Assembly (NCBI RefSeq): GCF_921293095.1
Contig: NC_060258.1
Location: forward strand, 2,046,001 to 2,110,000
Reading direction: 5' to 3'
From: Ischnura elegans
Taxonomy: Eukaryota > Arthropoda > Insecta > Odonata > Coenagrionidae
DNA: 64,000 nucleotides
Every line of letters starts with the position of its first letter. Positions within the stretch are counted from its first letter, which is position 1. Of the stretch, positions 23,601-33,629 are shown in pieces. The position numbers and the translations under genes were made by a program. The notes beneath the pieces are model-generated. The model saw only the letters and a program-made list of their open reading frames with translations, had not been told where the DNA came from and searched no databases.

Positions 23601-23884
23601 ACTTTCTATAAATTATTTTTGGGAACAAGGTTCTGTTTGGCAGACATGGCTAGAAACTGCATCGTCACCTGATTTATGCAACCAACAGCAACCAGTACAA
23701 CAATTTTTTTATTCACCACCAATGACTGTTCAATTTGAACTTTTTCACCAGGGAAACATGATTCAAATCATTGGGGGTATTCTGTCACACTGTATTCGGC
23801 GATCGGTTGTTCATGAAATCACCATCACTAAGTGTGCGAGTACCAAATACTACATTAGGTAGAATGAATTCCACTTATTTTCCT

Positions 23885-24290
23885 TCCATATAAGGCAAGT
23901 TTCTCCATGGGAGTGAGGCGTGGGCGTTGAAAACAGCAGAAAAGTTAAAGTTGAAGCATTGCAAATGTGGAGCTACCGACAAATGATGAAGATAAAATGG
24001 ATCGACTGTGTATGTAACGAGGAAGTGCTTTGAAGAGTGGGAGAAAAGAGGTCTTCTAAAAAACCCTTAGCAGAAGATGGAACTACATAGGTGGCCACAT
24101 TATGAGACACGATGGCCAGATGACATCAAGAGTAGAAGGACTGGTGGAAGGGAGGAAGGGTAAGGAATGGCCTTGAATGAGTTTCATATGGCAGGTCATT
24201 AAGGATGTATAATAGAAGGAATATGTCACCTAAAAATGTCTATCAGATAGAATATCTGCATGAAACCAATGCTAAGATTGTTGACTAGTG
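23885..24290 (+). mobile_element. LINE 3'-end relic, copy 1
   Basis: Reads HGSEAWALKTAEKLKLK, then after a 1-base shift ALQMWSYRQMMKIKWIDC and VCNEEVL, then stops. This matches the C-terminal tail of RTE-like LINE polymerases (YGSE.WTL....LEAFEMW.YRRMLKI.W.D.V.NEEVL). It is followed by a 3' part (CATGAAACCAATGCTAAGAT) shared with the copy at 25150-25520. Several stops and shifts; dead. Confidence 0.75.
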
Positions 24291-25149
24291 ATGTTGATGA
24301 TGATCCTTCCTTCTGCTTTGTGGTGATCAGAAGTGAGCAAGGTACACATCTGCGCTCACTAAAGTGGAAAGTGCCCTGACGTCAGAGCCCTCACTGGTTC
24401 AGTGAGCAATGGTGAGCAATCACCGCGGCTGTATGCCCCCAATCTGTTCAGTACCATGAAAGATATTTTTCAAGAACGACACATAGGGTTCCCCCTCTAA
24501 CTTAAATATAAAATTAACAGTTTTTTTGGCATCCACGATCTAAATGTTGTCTAATTCATGGTGTGATTATAAGCCATTTTAGGCAGAAATATTGATCAAG
24601 TAACAATCACAAGCCTCAAATTAACTAAAAATTTAACTAACGCAACAGACACTGCACATGCAAATGCAGCAATGAAAGTGCTATCTCTCATAAAATTACC
24701 TATCATTAGCTAAATTCAGAGCTGTCTTAAAGTTGTGAGTTGGAATATGGAGGGAGCAGGGAAGTTAAGAAGTGTTTGGAATTTCACCAGGGTTAATGAA
24801 CACTTTCGTTACTGGTCTTCCAGATTTGGTGCAGGCTTGTGGTCAATGTGTCGTCATGGCACACGGACCAATACTTGTGCTTCGAATGTACGTGTGCAGA
24901 TAAATGCATTACTGACCTTGAAATATAATCAACATATCAATTTTTCTTTTGATCTGTCAATCCTAGTTCTACAATGAAGTGTGAGAGATTTTTCATGTTT
25001 TGTGACAAAGTTCACAGCTTATTCACAGTTTTCAAGGTTGAGTGGGAGCCTTGGACATATCTCTATTTTAGTTAGAAATAAAAACTTTTAGGAATATGAT
25101 TCCCTTAATCTCCCATGAAAAAGTCATCAGAATAAGAGTGGAAATGTTA
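24291..25149. other. Intron sequence, no exon seen
   Basis: A short segment near 24876 (CTTGTGCTTCGAAT.TACGTG) matches, in reverse orientation, the end of the window at 63945-64000. That suggests another dispersed repeat. Otherwise nothing is recognised. Confidence 0.4.
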
Positions 25150-25525
25150 GAAAGGCTTCAAAATTTACAGCTGCAGAAAAGTTGAGAGTGGAAGCTTTAG
25201 AAATGTGTTGCTCCAGAAGAATGTTGACCATAAAGAAATTGATAAAGTAACAAGGAAGTATGAAGGATAAAGGGAGAAAAGAAGTATTCTGAAAACCTTA
25301 ACTTTATCGCCCACATCATGACATATGATGGCCTCAAAGACAATCGACAGACAAAGAAAAGGAGAGGTGGACAAGAAGGGAAAGGAATGCCTCTGCATGT
25401 TTTTCATGGGTCAGGTTATTAAAGATACAAAAAAGAAGACGATATGCATAAAAAGGTAAGCAGATGTTAGACCATAATTGAGGGCTGTATGAAACCAATT
25501 TTAGTTTTGTTAAATTATGATGGTG
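25150..25525 (+). mobile_element. LINE 3'-end relic, copy 2
   Basis: Reads AAEKLRVEALEMCCSRRMLT and IKKLIK, then stops. This is the same RTE-like tail as at 23885-24290, ending with the shared 3' segment (GGGCTGTATGAAACCAATTT). Two independent truncations or one duplicated block are both possible. Confidence 0.65.
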
Positions 25526-25560
25526 ATACAATACAAAATAAAGTTCATTAATAGTATTAC

Positions 25561-25692
25561 CTGATTGGAAGAGTCTTGATGTATCAGTTTGCTTGAGACA
25601 CCATCAGTGCAATCATTGAGTATATGTCCTTCTTCATCATCGCTAATCTGATCTTCTTTAACAGGAGAGCACTTGTATCTTACCGGATCACT
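25561..25692 (-). CDS. Linker exon C1 of the minus-strand ZAD/C2H2 gene
   Basis: Acceptor TTTCCAATAG at 25693, then 44 codons in phase 0 and donor GTAATA at 25560. The peptide begins SDPVRYKCSP, has the family core VKEDQISDDEEG and ends LIHQDSSNQ. It is a tandem paralogue of exon C2 with the same phase and similar donor context. Acidic spacer with no known domain; alternative splicing between C1 and C2 is possible because both are symmetric. Confidence 0.8.
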
Positions 25693-26149
25693 CTATTGGA
25701 AAGAGGGACAACGATGGATACCTATTTTATTCAATTGGTTAACAAATAAAAAGTGATCATGAACAAAGCTTGAATTACATGATCTCTGTAGAAAAAAAAA
25801 TTATTCCTGATGAATGATTTTGGCTTCTTTATAGAAAACAGATTAACTTAATGAACCGTTGCGATTCCATCAATAAAGTCCTTATACCTTCCCATATAAT
25901 CTAATAATAGCCACAGTATGAAGGAGAAACAACTTCATTGGGAAAATCTTGGAAATAAATAGCTTTTTAAGATGTGATCCTTCCCGATCATTAAAATTAA
26001 TTTCCAAAAGGGAACAAGGCCAAGAGCACCGACTTATAAAAAAATGATAAAAATCTAAGAATAAGCAAAATCTTAATATTTCATTAAAAGTGGAAGGGTT
26101 TCAAGACTATGAACAACAGCAGCAGAAAATTCAGTCAGAGTATATAAAA

Positions 26150-26310
26150 ATCAGTTCACATCACTAAAAATTTATATCTTTTGGCAATCAACTTGCATTG
26201 CAAACGTCAAACACCCCATTCAAAAATGGCAAAGAAGGTTGAATCCCTAGCCTACACTATAAATTCCTCTTCATTTTCATCACAAAATCCAAATCTGCAA
26301 CATTTTGATT
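26150..26310. repeat. Intron block duplicated at 23440-23600
   Basis: Partner of the block described at 23440-23600; same orientation, upstream of exon C1 in minus-strand sense. Confidence 0.65.
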
Positions 26311-26776
26311 CCTATGAACATCAATCCCTCATAAGGAATGCAAGTTATATAGTTGAATTTGGCTAGCAGCTACATCATGATGTCACAGTCAATCTGTTTC
26401 ACTGTACCTAAGTCAAAAGTACTCAGTTTAATTCTCAATTCCTAACATCCCCCCTTCCACTCCATGGTAAACGGAAGTGAAACTGTGTTTGTGTGATCAC
26501 ATAACAAATGACTGCTCAGTGCCGAGATGACAGAGAGCTTACTTGCACAGAAAGCAAAGTTGAGTGGTCAGTTAGGCAAAATACACCAAATCAGTTCATT
26601 ACATTTTATTTTAATGATTCAAAGATGAAAGCTCTTCTGTAGTTGTTCATGACTGTTGTTGGCAAAGGCGAGGCAAAATGGTGTAGGTTCCTGCTAAGAG
26701 GTGTTGGGAATAATCCATAAAGGAATGGCAATGTGCCATAGGAAATTTAAATTACACTTGGCAAAAGTACACTCAC

Positions 26777-26890
26777 CAGGTCATCAGTGGCCAATGGGTC
26801 AGAGGCATCACTTCCAGCTGGATCTGACGTGTACAGCATGGGATTATTCTCCTCACTGAGGTGATCTTCATTCTCATCTTTTATATGAAA
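26777..26890 (-). CDS. Linker exon B of the minus-strand ZAD/C2H2 gene
   Basis: Acceptor CCTCTTCTAG at 26891, then 38 codons in phase 0 and donor GTGAGT at 26776. The peptide starts FHIKDENEDHLSEENNPM and ends ASDPLATDDL. The plus-strand exons at 49854-49973 (FHVKKENEDPLSEG...DPLATDEL) and 61366-61485 are clear homologues. The intron after the donor also aligns with that after 49973. Acidic with no known domain. The K-E/D-E-N motif resembles a SUMO consensus, but that is only a pattern. Confidence 0.88.
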
Positions 26891-27582
26891 CTAGAAGAGG
26901 ATAATGGGCATCACTCAATAAAAGCAAAATATTAATAACCTCATTTGATAATGAAAACTCCTCTTTTAATTGGTACCACTCCAGATGGGCACAATACTCT
27001 TGAGATTCTTGCAGCTCACAGATCAAAGTCTAGAATATAAATGTCCAAATAGGGAGAGGGAGCTAGATGACCAAGAGCACACTGAATGAGAGTTATGGTC
27101 ACTTACAGTAGGGGCATAACAGTGGGAACGATAGGTCGAGGTTCCAGTGTAAATTGAATTGTGCTCATCTTTTCTTTACCCAGGCTTATAAAGAGGTGCT
27201 ACAACAATTTATGCTAATTCCGTAGTAGAATTAAAGGAGGAAGATGGCTTGAACAAATACGAGGGCAATCATGAGAGACAGCCTAGTTTTAGCCACTACC
27301 AATGGCTACCCCACGGGATGAGAGACACTTTTTTCAACAGATTACAAGTGATGTACCACTGATATTGACTTGCATGAATAAAGATTTGTGTGGTATGCCT
27401 TTTTACCTCATAGATTACTACTGGACCAGTCCAACAACTGAAGGTTGCATAATGGTGAGTGACTTCCCATAAAAATACTTATATTCACGACAGACACACC
27501 CTCTTTCTTCAAGCAACCAAGAAATTTGTACGACTGAAGGTGGTTCACTTAAGGTTTCACTGAGTATAAGAATAAAACTTAC

Positions 27583-27756
27583 CAACTTGTCATCCCTGGG
27601 AAGTAGGCAGTCTGGCACAGGAATGTATATTTCAGTGGTTTGGGCTGAGCAAGTGAGCTGTGAATTGTTTTCAATCACGTCTTGAATGCAGTCCGTAGTC
27701 TCCACACTGGCCTCAGGCCCCAAATTGTCATCAACTGCCCCTTCTCTTTCAAAACT
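27583..27756 (-). CDS. Linker exon A of the minus-strand ZAD/C2H2 gene
   Basis: Acceptor TTTGTCTACAG at 27757, then 58 codons in phase 0 and donor GTAAGT at 27582. The peptide starts SFEREGAVDDNLG and contains the highly conserved stretch AQTTEIYIPVPDC, ending PRDDKL. The plus-strand exon at 47278-47445 has QTTEIYIPVSDC in the same place, and a diverged third copy is at 44018-44224. Conservation of that stretch while the flanks drift suggests it is a functional short motif. In this gene it follows the ZAD exons across a 11.7-kb intron full of transposons. Confidence 0.88.
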
Positions 27757-28029
27757 CTGTAGACAAAGTTCCCACTGTCTGTCAATAGATGGCTATAGCA
27801 CTTATTGCTGGTCGTTTTTTAAATACCAGAAACATCATGACTCAAGGCTAGACATTTGGTGAACAAACTGCTCAACCACCATGATGAATTTATCTCGGTA
27901 ATAGGCACTTTGTGTTGTGAGAAAATTTCGAAGATTGAGCCAATTATCCATCATATGTGGGAGTAAATGATTTCCTCCTTTCAATTAAAGAAAACAGGGG
28001 ATAAAGTGCACCAAGAGTCCCATTAAGTT

Positions 28030-28610
28030 AACCGAGATGCTGCTCTAAAAGAAACAACGTTAAATGATTGGTATCATTGTTTCAAACTCCGTAATTCTAA
28101 TTATGACGACCGTCCATTTGAAGGAAGACCAAAAGCCTTCAATGAGACTTAATTGGAGGCATTGCTTGAAGAAGACGAATGGGAAACTCAAGAAGACTTT
28201 GCTTTGTATTTGGAGTTACCCACCCAGCCATTGCATGCGTTGGAAATTTAGTATTAAGCAAGGAACTTGGGTTCCCAATGATTCAACAGTAATTCTAAAG
28301 CATATAAATGATCCACCTCACATTACAAAATCCATTAAAAACTAGCTGGTAATTATCAAATGTAAAGGCCAAATGTTGCCTGCAAATTCTCCAGGCATTG
28401 CACTGTCTGATTATTACTTGTCCCATTCGATGGTACATGGTCTGACAGGTCCGCACTTGCACCCACATGAATACAATGAAAAATGGCTTCATTAACGCAT
28501 AACCTCAAAAGATGAACACTTTAACCATCACATTATTTAAGCTCTGCCACAATGATACAGAAAAATTGCATCTGACCATGGACAACTTCCTTCCTTTTAT
28601 ATGTGACCCA
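28030..28610 (+). mobile_element. mariner-family transposase relic
   Basis: Reads LNDWYHCFKLRNSNYDDRPF and EGRPKAFNET, a stop, then LEALLEEDEWETQEDFALYL. This matches the N-terminal HTH region of mariner transposases (DRPRSGRP..., LE.LL.ED..QTQ..LA). After a large deletion the C-terminal part appears: SPGIALSDYYLSHSMVHGL with the final catalytic Asp of DD34D, then KWLH and SKDEHFNHHII. The first two catalytic Asp residues are lost with the deletion. Several stops; inactive. Confidence 0.8.
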
Positions 28611-28980
28611 TTATAAATTCGGATATATAGCTCCGTTTTTCTCATAGAGTGGACAGAACCTCATTAATAACCCAGATTTTTATATTATTAATCAAATTGT
28701 AATGTATGTAAATGGATGCCGGTTACTAAGTAGCACGATGATTGTTTTTCTTTTAAAAATGTGATTGTCACCAATTTTGATGCAGATGTAATGATGAATT
28801 AACTGTGCCTGTGAGAGTTATTGTACATTGGCAATGAGGAAAATTAATTAAATCATATACGGAGTAAAACTTTGGTTGAGAAAATGACTTCACCAGCTGG
28901 AGATGATGGAGGCCTTACTAATCCACAAACAGGAACTATGAGTATTGTCCATTTTTCTGCTAGAAGCATTGGTTCCCTGA

Positions 28981-29418
28981 ATGAATACCGAAATGGAGAT
29001 GATTGAGAGACATACCAAGAAGAAATTAGAACAGTACTTTGTGGCAAACTATATAGATACTGAAAGAAGAGTGGCAGTTTTACTGACTCTGGTTGGTGAA
29101 GAGGCATACAAAACACTGAAAGACCTGTGCAACCCGGTACTTCCCAGGGAGAAATCTTATGACCATTTGTGTCTCATTTTAAAGCAGCATTGCTCAAAGA
29201 GGATATCAGTATTCAGAGAAAGAATTGAATTTTATGAGGTGCGGCAATCAGCGCAGGAGACTGTTTGGGAATGGTATGCCCGGATGAAGAAGAGGGCCGG
29301 TGACTGCAAATTTGGAACTATGCTCGACGAGATGCTAAAGGATGAATTTATTTGTGGATTATCAAGAGGACCGATTCTGGATAAGCCGTGTGAAGAAGAC
29401 CACACTACACCACAGTAG
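28981..29418 (+). pseudogene. Gag fragment of the gypsy relic
   Basis: About 145 codons with the helical capsid pattern of Ty3/gypsy Gag (KKLEQYFVANYI-like, AVLLTLVGEEAYKTLKDL, RERIEFYEVRQ). A reading-frame break near 29005 separates it from the apparent N-terminus at 28884, and a stop at 29416-29418 precedes a shifted continuation at 29342-29569. Structural protein in the family; not functional here. Confidence 0.75.
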
Positions 29419-29604
29419 AACATCTTGGAAATGGCCACTAATGGAAGCGGCATTTTCTACCATGACAGCAGCACGTGAGGAAATGGATTATATTAATGTC
29501 AAGAGGAAGCAGTGTCACAACCCAGACCGGGCATTTCAAGTGGCCATGAATATACGAAGCAGGACCTAAAGAGAACTGACCTTCAGACCCACCCTTCATA
29601 AGTT

Positions 29605-30093
29605 ATGGGAGAAATGAACAGGTGCAGAAGTTGTGGTGAATGTAACCACAATTTTTCGAGTTGTAAGTTTAAGAAATATAGGTGCCGCAATTGTCAGCAG
29701 ATAGGACATTTAGCCAAGGCATGTAAAATTTTGGGTAACCATTCTGTTGATATTAGCGACAAGTTGGAGTCTCGTTTGAATTTTGTTCAGATGAATTATT
29801 GTGAAAACAGTAAGGTTATAAGGCCTTCGACTGCCAGTGTAGTCATTAATGATAAGCCTTTGTGTATGAAGCTAGACTCGGTTGCAGGGATTTCGGTAAT
29901 TCCAAATTCGGTATATGATGAGCATTTCTCCATGTATGGGCTTAAAGAAACTGATATTCGATTAAGAAAGTATGACAATCATATTGCAGTTCCTGCTGGT
30001 GAGATCAATGTTCAAATATGCTATAATGGTATACGCAAACTTTGTAGGCTTATTGTGGTTGATGGTGGTACCCGCTCCATGTTTGGGAGTTGA
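29605..30093 (+). pseudogene. Nucleocapsid zinc knuckles and protease of the gypsy relic
   Basis: Two cysteine-rich knuckles: a partial CRSCGECNHNFSSC and a canonical CRNCQQIGHLAKAC. The aspartic-protease start follows, MKLDSVAGISVIP. The catalytic triad that is D-T/S-G in the family reads D-S-V, which should abolish activity. The frame ends at 30093, overlapping the polymerase frame by four bases. Confidence 0.75.
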
Positions 30094-30780
30094 TGGATGT
30101 TTTTGAAATATTTAAAGGTAATTTATTAAACTATTCTTTGAATGCCATGAATTGCAATAGAGATTTAGTGATACTAATTAAGAAACATGGGGATTTGTTT
30201 AAATCCGAGCTGGGTAGGTTTAAATATGAAAAGGCTTCTCTAAACACTAATGAGTCAGTCATGCCAATATTTTTTAAACCTCCTCATGTACCATTTGATT
30301 TTAAAGCAAAAATGGATGAGGAACTGGACAGATTGGAGAAGGAAGGTGTTATTTCCTTGGTAACTAATTCAGAATGGGGAACACCCTTGGTCCCTGTGAT
30401 GCAGCCAGATGGCCGATTGAGACTGTGTGTTGATTACAAGGTAACAATAAATAGGCACTTGGATGATATTAAACATCCTTTGCCTCGCATCAAGGAACTC
30501 TTTGCTGCTCTGCAGGGTGGGGAGTACTCCACTAAGTTGGATTTTTACCAGGCCTATAATCAATTAGAATTAACAGACGAAAATAAAAAGTTGTTGACTT
30601 GGAGCACTCATAGGGGAGTATTTGTTCCTAATAGGCTACCATTTGGTACAAAACCAGCACGTGCACTCTTCCAGAAAAGTGTGAAATTTTTTTTACAAGG
30701 GTTGACAGGTGTTATAATTTTTTTGGATGATATAGTGGTTATTGGAAAAAGTACAGAAGAACATTTTAACAATCTGGATA
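30090..30780 (+). pseudogene. Reverse transcriptase of the gypsy relic, truncated
   Basis: Contains the RT signature blocks: EGVISLVTNSEWGTPLV, LRLCVDYK, PLPRIKELFAAL, YSTKLDFYQAYNQ, LPFGTKPARALFQ and the catalytic FLDD box (VIIFLDDIVVIG). The sequence breaks after EEHFNN, so the thumb, RNase H and integrase are missing. Reading continues into unrelated repeat sequence. Confidence 0.85.
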
Positions 30781-31560
30781 TGGGTCCTTCCATGTCAACT
30801 CAACCTGGAATTAATCTCACGCTGGAAAATTCACATTTTTTTAAATTCAGAGTAAATCCTGCCTTAGTTAGCCCCTCGCAAACTATATGGGTCATTCCAT
30901 GTCAACTCAACCAATTTTTGGGGTCCCACGCCCACCATCTCAGATTTTGATCATTTTTCCCTGTTGTTAGTTTCAACCTTAGTTAAGAAAAATCCAAAAT
31001 ATCAAAGACCCATTGCTAGTATTTTCCAAGATATGAGTGTTTGAAGTCAATGAGGCACACAAAAATTGTGTGCACCGATCAAATTATTCATAACTATCAT
31101 ATTTGTGCCCCTGTAAAACCTAAACCAAACTAGTGAAGCTAATAAAAATTTTAGAGGCTATAAAAACGCTGCTATAGTTTTCAAAAATGTGATCAAAACG
31201 ATTTTCACTTCACAACTTTTTTTTCTATAAATGTTCAAAACTTGCAGTTTTGACAAATTTCGACAAAAAAGTGACATTTTCAAATACCTGCAAAAATCAC
31301 ATATATCAAATGAAAGCCATAAAAATCTCTGTAAGCATGGTAAATACCACCAACTTTAATATAGGGTGCGGTTTTGGGCAATTTTTGATTTATTTGTTAA
31401 TAAATCTTATGAAAATCATCATTCCGCTAAGGTTTTTTGTTGAAAAATGCCACTTTTTCAACTTCTTATAACAAAAAAGGGACACCAATTAGGTGACTGA
31501 GTTTTTTAATATAACTTGCTTTATACTCCCTCTTTCAGGAAAAATTAAACCTGAAGTTGC
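30781..31560. repeat. Unclassified repeat with internal direct repeats
   Basis: GGGTC[CA]TTCCATGTCAACTC occurs at about 30782 and 30888, about 106 bp apart, just where the gypsy polymerase is cut. The downstream sequence to about 31560 is AT-rich and non-coding. It looks like the end of a second element inserted into, or recombined with, the gypsy copy. The boundary at 31560 is a guess. Confidence 0.4.
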
Positions 31561-31870
31561 TCCCATGATGGATAGTGCTTATATGATTTATTTTATTGAT
31601 GGTTGTAAAATGGCGGGCTACAGCACTTATTTTCAGGACTTCTCTCAAAAGGGGAGTTGTATTTGAGTATCAAAGTTCCTGTAAACCCCTATCATTCTTT
31701 AAATTTAGCAGGCAATCTATTGTTAATTACCAAATAGTAGAAAATGGAGACATTTTAGTAAATATATGGATTTACTAGAAATTTTTAATTGGGCAAAAAC
31801 TGGTTGAATGTGTACATATTACCTAGTACCTATAGTACCTATTTGAAGGATAAGTACATACCTCTGACCT

Positions 31871-32212
31871 CTAAGCCTGATGGTAAGCATCCCTGGCCTT
31901 CTCAATTGCAGTGAATGTGGAATCTGGCAAGGTACACTGCCTTCCTGTGATGGTCTTACGCTCTGGTGCATGCATTAACACATCTGTCAACATTATCCGG
32001 CACTAATCCAAATGTTTTGGCAAAATGTTTGACCTAGCCTTACCATCTGGTGTCATGAAATTCACAAGAATTTCACCATCCTCAACTGTTTGAACAACAC
32101 AGCCAATGCACCATCTGTTTTCATACACAGCAGCGACATAATATCCAGGTGTATGATGAAAATATGAATTCAAATAAAAAATGGGATCCCTGAGGCAACC
32201 TGATATCACCAT
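31871..32212 (-). pseudogene. C-terminal fragment of a transposon-associated protein, one internal stop
   Basis: Reads GYYVAAVYENRWCIGCVVQT, then VEDGEILVNFMTPDGKAR, and LPKHLD before a TAG. It continues in the same frame with CRIMLTDVLMHAPE and TITGRQCTLPDS, ending at TAG 31871. The pattern (YVA..Y...W.IG.V, V.FM.P.G, W P..D.CW, GR.Y.L) recalls a small beta-barrel-like domain in uncharacterised, often transposon-linked, arthropod and cnidarian proteins. That match is from memory. A diverged copy of ENGDILVN lies at 31739-31766 on the plus strand. Probably a mobile-element product. Confidence 0.45.
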
Positions 32213-32427
32213 GAAGTATCTCTTACAGTCTCATGGAGACTTTGTGCAAGAGATGTCAAGAAAGAAGATGACACCTTTTTTACTTGAAAGTAGACAATTA
32301 GATGGGAATACTGTTGAAGGGTTTTGTCCATATACACCCGGGTTTGAGGGAAAAAAGCATTTAAAATTTAAAAATACGATCACATTGAATTTAATTAAAC
32401 AATTTGGCTCATTCTTTCAATGCCAGT

Positions 32428-32500
32428 TTGGCCTAGTGGTAACGCACTGCACTTTCATTTTGAAAGACCAGGGTTTGAGACTCCGAGAGAGTAAATTTTT
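32428..32500 (+). mobile_element. tRNA-derived SINE head
   Basis: TGGCCTAGTGGTAACGC fits an internal A box and GGGTTTGAGACTCC a decayed B box, with tRNA-like spacing (about 45 bp). It lacks a full cloverleaf, so it is a SINE relic and not a tRNA gene. Confidence 0.6.
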
Positions 32501-32689
32501 TCCAGTCAGCCACCTTCATTTTTGTTATGTTCAATCTTCTTCAGATTAGTTGATTTCAGACGTTTTACATTATTTTACTTGACTGCTCCTTGAGAATAAG
32601 CCTTATATTGACACTGATATTGCTAAGATTCATCCAAGCATGAGTGTCAAAACTGTGTTACTGGCATCAAAATGAAGGGAACTTATTTT

Positions 32690-33050
32690 CAGAGCAAAAG
32701 ATTTTAAACATGCGATCTTTGAAGAGTTGCCCAGGTCCCGTGTGGGAGAAAGATATAAAACCAGGGAGAATGAAAATTGACAAGCTTGAAATGATCGACA
32801 GATGGGTATACGATCGCTTTGTGGAAGCCAGGAACAGGAATGAACAGGTGATGATGCGGATTTTACAAGAATAGGCTATTTCAGGGCGATTTCAGCACAC
32901 ATCTCCAGGATTTGAATTCTAAGCCAGTGCTTCATGGGTTGCATCTTACAAGAAGAGACACCGAAGCGTGCAATGAAAAAATATATGTCAACGAGCGAGC
33001 GTCTGCTGAAGAAATATTGCACAAAGCATAGTAACACACTCATACACAAC
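32690..33050 (+). mobile_element. CENP-B-type HTH (pogo-like) transposase relic
   Basis: Reads KLEMIDRWVYDRFVEARNRN and EQVMMRILQE, a stop, then ASASWVASYKKRHRS. After a frame change it reads YVNERASAEEILHKA. This is the CENP-B/pogo N-terminal HTH region (W...F.EAR, ..W...FKKRH.I..R.ITKYV). No DDE catalytic domain remains. Confidence 0.5.
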
Positions 33051-33426
33051 AGAGTATGATATTATGGCCTCAGGAAAGCTGCTTCCTAAAGTTTTTTGTG
33101 CATGCCATAATCTGGTGGTGATTTTGAAAAGACAGCCATTATAATTAAAATGCTAGATATCCCAAAAATGTACAAGAAAAGAATATCTTCCCATTCATAT
33201 AGTTCATTCTAATCTCTACTCCAACGATTTTTCCATTCACTTCAAATTCATCAAACAAAATAGATATATAAAATGAAATACATCCCATTCCCTATGCCAT
33301 GAAGCTATTTGCAAAAACCTTATCTGTACAAATAATAAGCATTTTCAAAAAAGTTGACCGAAAAAATATATCATGAGAATCAAAATCATCACCTCATATT
33401 TTTAAGGCTTGTTTACGCCACACAAT

Positions 33427-33578
33427 TGTTAAGATTAAGAACATTTTTGTTAATTACGCAGTTCTTTTGTTTTGTATTTTTGATGTTCGTCTGACTCAGA
33501 AATAAAAGTCAGTCTTTCTTCTGCTCGCAACATGAACAGACCTGTTTCATTTCCCTGTGCCCTCTAACTTTTTTATCA
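33427..33578 (+). repeat. 5' LTR of the copia element, 152 bp
   Basis: Starts TGTTAAGATTAAG and ends TTTTTTATCA (TG...CA ends). AAATAAAAGTC near 33502 could be the TATA or polyadenylation element. It is short for copia LTRs. Confidence 0.95.
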
Positions 33579-33595
33579 GGTTATGGGCCCGGATA
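33579..33595 (+). promoter_or_regulatory. Primer-binding site matching the initiator tRNA-Met anticodon arm
   Basis: GGTTATGGGCCCGG directly follows the LTR. The complement of the initiator tRNA-Met anticodon stem-loop is GGTTATGGGCCCAG, so 13 of 14 match. Drosophila copia is known to prime from an internally cleaved half of this tRNA, so the same mechanism is inferred here. Confidence 0.8.
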
Positions 33596-33629
33596 CGATA
33601 GTTTAAATTTTAAACTTAACGAGTTAAGA

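Larger units (their letters stand above)
28884..30780 (+). mobile_element. Ty3/gypsy retrotransposon relic, no LTRs, 3' truncated
   Basis: A gag-like region (28884-29570), zinc knuckles plus protease (29605-30093) and reverse transcriptase (30090-30780) occur in the normal order but in three different frames. No LTR, primer site, RNase H or integrase is visible. The polymerase frame ends at 30780, where an unrelated repeat begins. It is an old, dead copy in the ZAD-to-A intron, opposite to the host gene. Confidence 0.85.

Noticed and set aside
32428-32500. Possible tRNA gene
   Set aside because: B box is degenerate and no complete acceptor stem forms; better explained as a tRNA-derived SINE.
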